In this document: positions 10,636 through 10,883 of the stretch, in pieces | Layout: the number at the start of each line of letters is the position of its first letter | How positions within the stretch are numbered: position 1 is the stretch's first letter | NCBI GenBank assembly: GCA_003452695.1 | Contig: DMNP01000268.1 | Coordinates: forward strand, 1 to 10,883 | Reading direction: 5' to 3' | Length of the DNA stretch: 10,883 bases | From: Eggerthellaceae bacterium | GTDB taxonomy: Bacteria; Actinomycetota; Coriobacteriia; Coriobacteriales; Eggerthellaceae | The notes under the pieces: generated by a model | Databases searched by the model: none | What the model saw: the letters and a program-made list of their open reading frames with translations, nothing else | Told to the model about the DNA's origin: nothing | Made by a program: the position numbers and the translations under genes

Positions 10636-10883
10636 GGCCCTACCTGATAGCCCTCGCCGTGGCAGCTTGCGCCCTCGCCGCCGCCCTCGGCTGGCTCGTC
10701 GGCCTGGGAGGGGCGGACCCCCTGAGGGCGGGGGCCAACGCCGCATCTAGGCAGCAGGTGTACCAGCAGTGCCTTGAAGAGGCGGACGCCATGACGGACG
10801 GCGTTTACAACTACAGGGAGTACGAAGAGCGCGTCCCTGCTGCCATCGAGAAAAGGAAGGAATGCGAAAGGCTCTACGGCTCC
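10632..10883 (+). CDS. N-terminally anchored or exported protein (3' partial)
   Basis: The frame opens at the ATG of an ATGA overlap and remains open to the window end, giving 84 residues. After MRPY a hydrophobic stretch (LIALAVAACALAAALGWLVGLG) acts as membrane anchor or signal sequence. VAAC at 10-13 fits a lipobox formally, but the hydrophobic run continues past the Cys, so a plain anchor is more likely. The part after it (RQQVYQQCLEEADAMTDG, then YNYREYEERVPAAIEKRKEC) is helical, charged and has Cys residues, and would lie outside the membrane. Family is not recognised; a spanin-like or envelope protein is possible. Confidence 0.6.
   Translation, partial: MRPYLIALAVAACALAAALGWLVGLGGADPLRAGANAASRQQVYQQCLEEADAMTDGVYNYREYEERVPAAIEKRKECERLYGS

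Noticed and set aside
1..10883. Defence system, toxin-antitoxin pair, diversity-generating retroelement or CRISPR array
   Set aside because: No reverse transcriptase, no template or variable repeat, no regularly spaced repeats and no toxin fold seen. The short HTH genes are better explained as repressor and Cro-like protein.

Overview
The window reads as part of a temperate, tailed-phage-type genome from a GC-rich Gram-positive host. The density of short overlapping genes, the divergent repressor and Cro-like pair, a large serine integrase, a lysin tail with cell-wall-binding repeats and a compact replication cassette all point this way. The GC-rich sequence, together with frequent AGG and ATA codons and good Shine-Dalgarno sequences, would fit a phage of an actinobacterium such as a gut Coriobacteriia member. 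That host assignment is inference only.

Layout. 1-318: end of a lysis region, with the C-terminus of a repeat-bearing lysin (cut by the window edge) and a 23-residue membrane peptide. 327-2430, minus strand: a lysogeny operon in the order short HTH repressor, two-helix SHOCT membrane protein, large serine integrase, with each junction a 4-base ATGA overlap. About 2440-2510: a bidirectional control region with GTACA-N6-TGTAC operators. 2525-3242, plus strand: a Cro-like protein, a 39-residue ORF and a helix-turn-helix plus zinc-ribbon protein. 3243-3472: a 230-base non-coding stretch with a long bulged hairpin, a second nested or competing hairpin and a GC hairpin just before the next ribosome-binding site. 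3473-7987: two small ORFs, a Sak4-like AAA ATPase, an orphan, a DUF669-like single-strand binding protein, an ERCC4-fold nuclease and a primase-helicase. 7876-8141: TGGCACA repeats, an inverted repeat, a very AT-rich stretch and a 33-base alternating purine-pyrimidine tract, together a strong candidate replication origin. 8165-10883: DUF4406, a small helical protein, an HNH endonuclease, two cysteine-cluster proteins, a coiled-coil protein and a membrane-anchored protein cut by the window edge.

How it works together (inference): the operators between repressor and Cro-like gene set the lysis-lysogeny choice. The repressor transcript also carries integrase, so immunity and integration are tied. 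The rightward transcript passes through a structured leader placed like lambda nutR/tR1 and then makes annealing, ssDNA-binding, junction-nuclease and primase-helicase proteins. The helicase gene's own 3' end carries the first origin repeats. The lysin and integrase ends are directly joined and not split by host DNA, which suggests either the free or circular phage form or an attP inside or upstream of the integrase gene. A 10-bp inverted repeat inside the integrase 3' end is a candidate for that attP.

No tRNA, rRNA, CRISPR array or insertion sequence was found.
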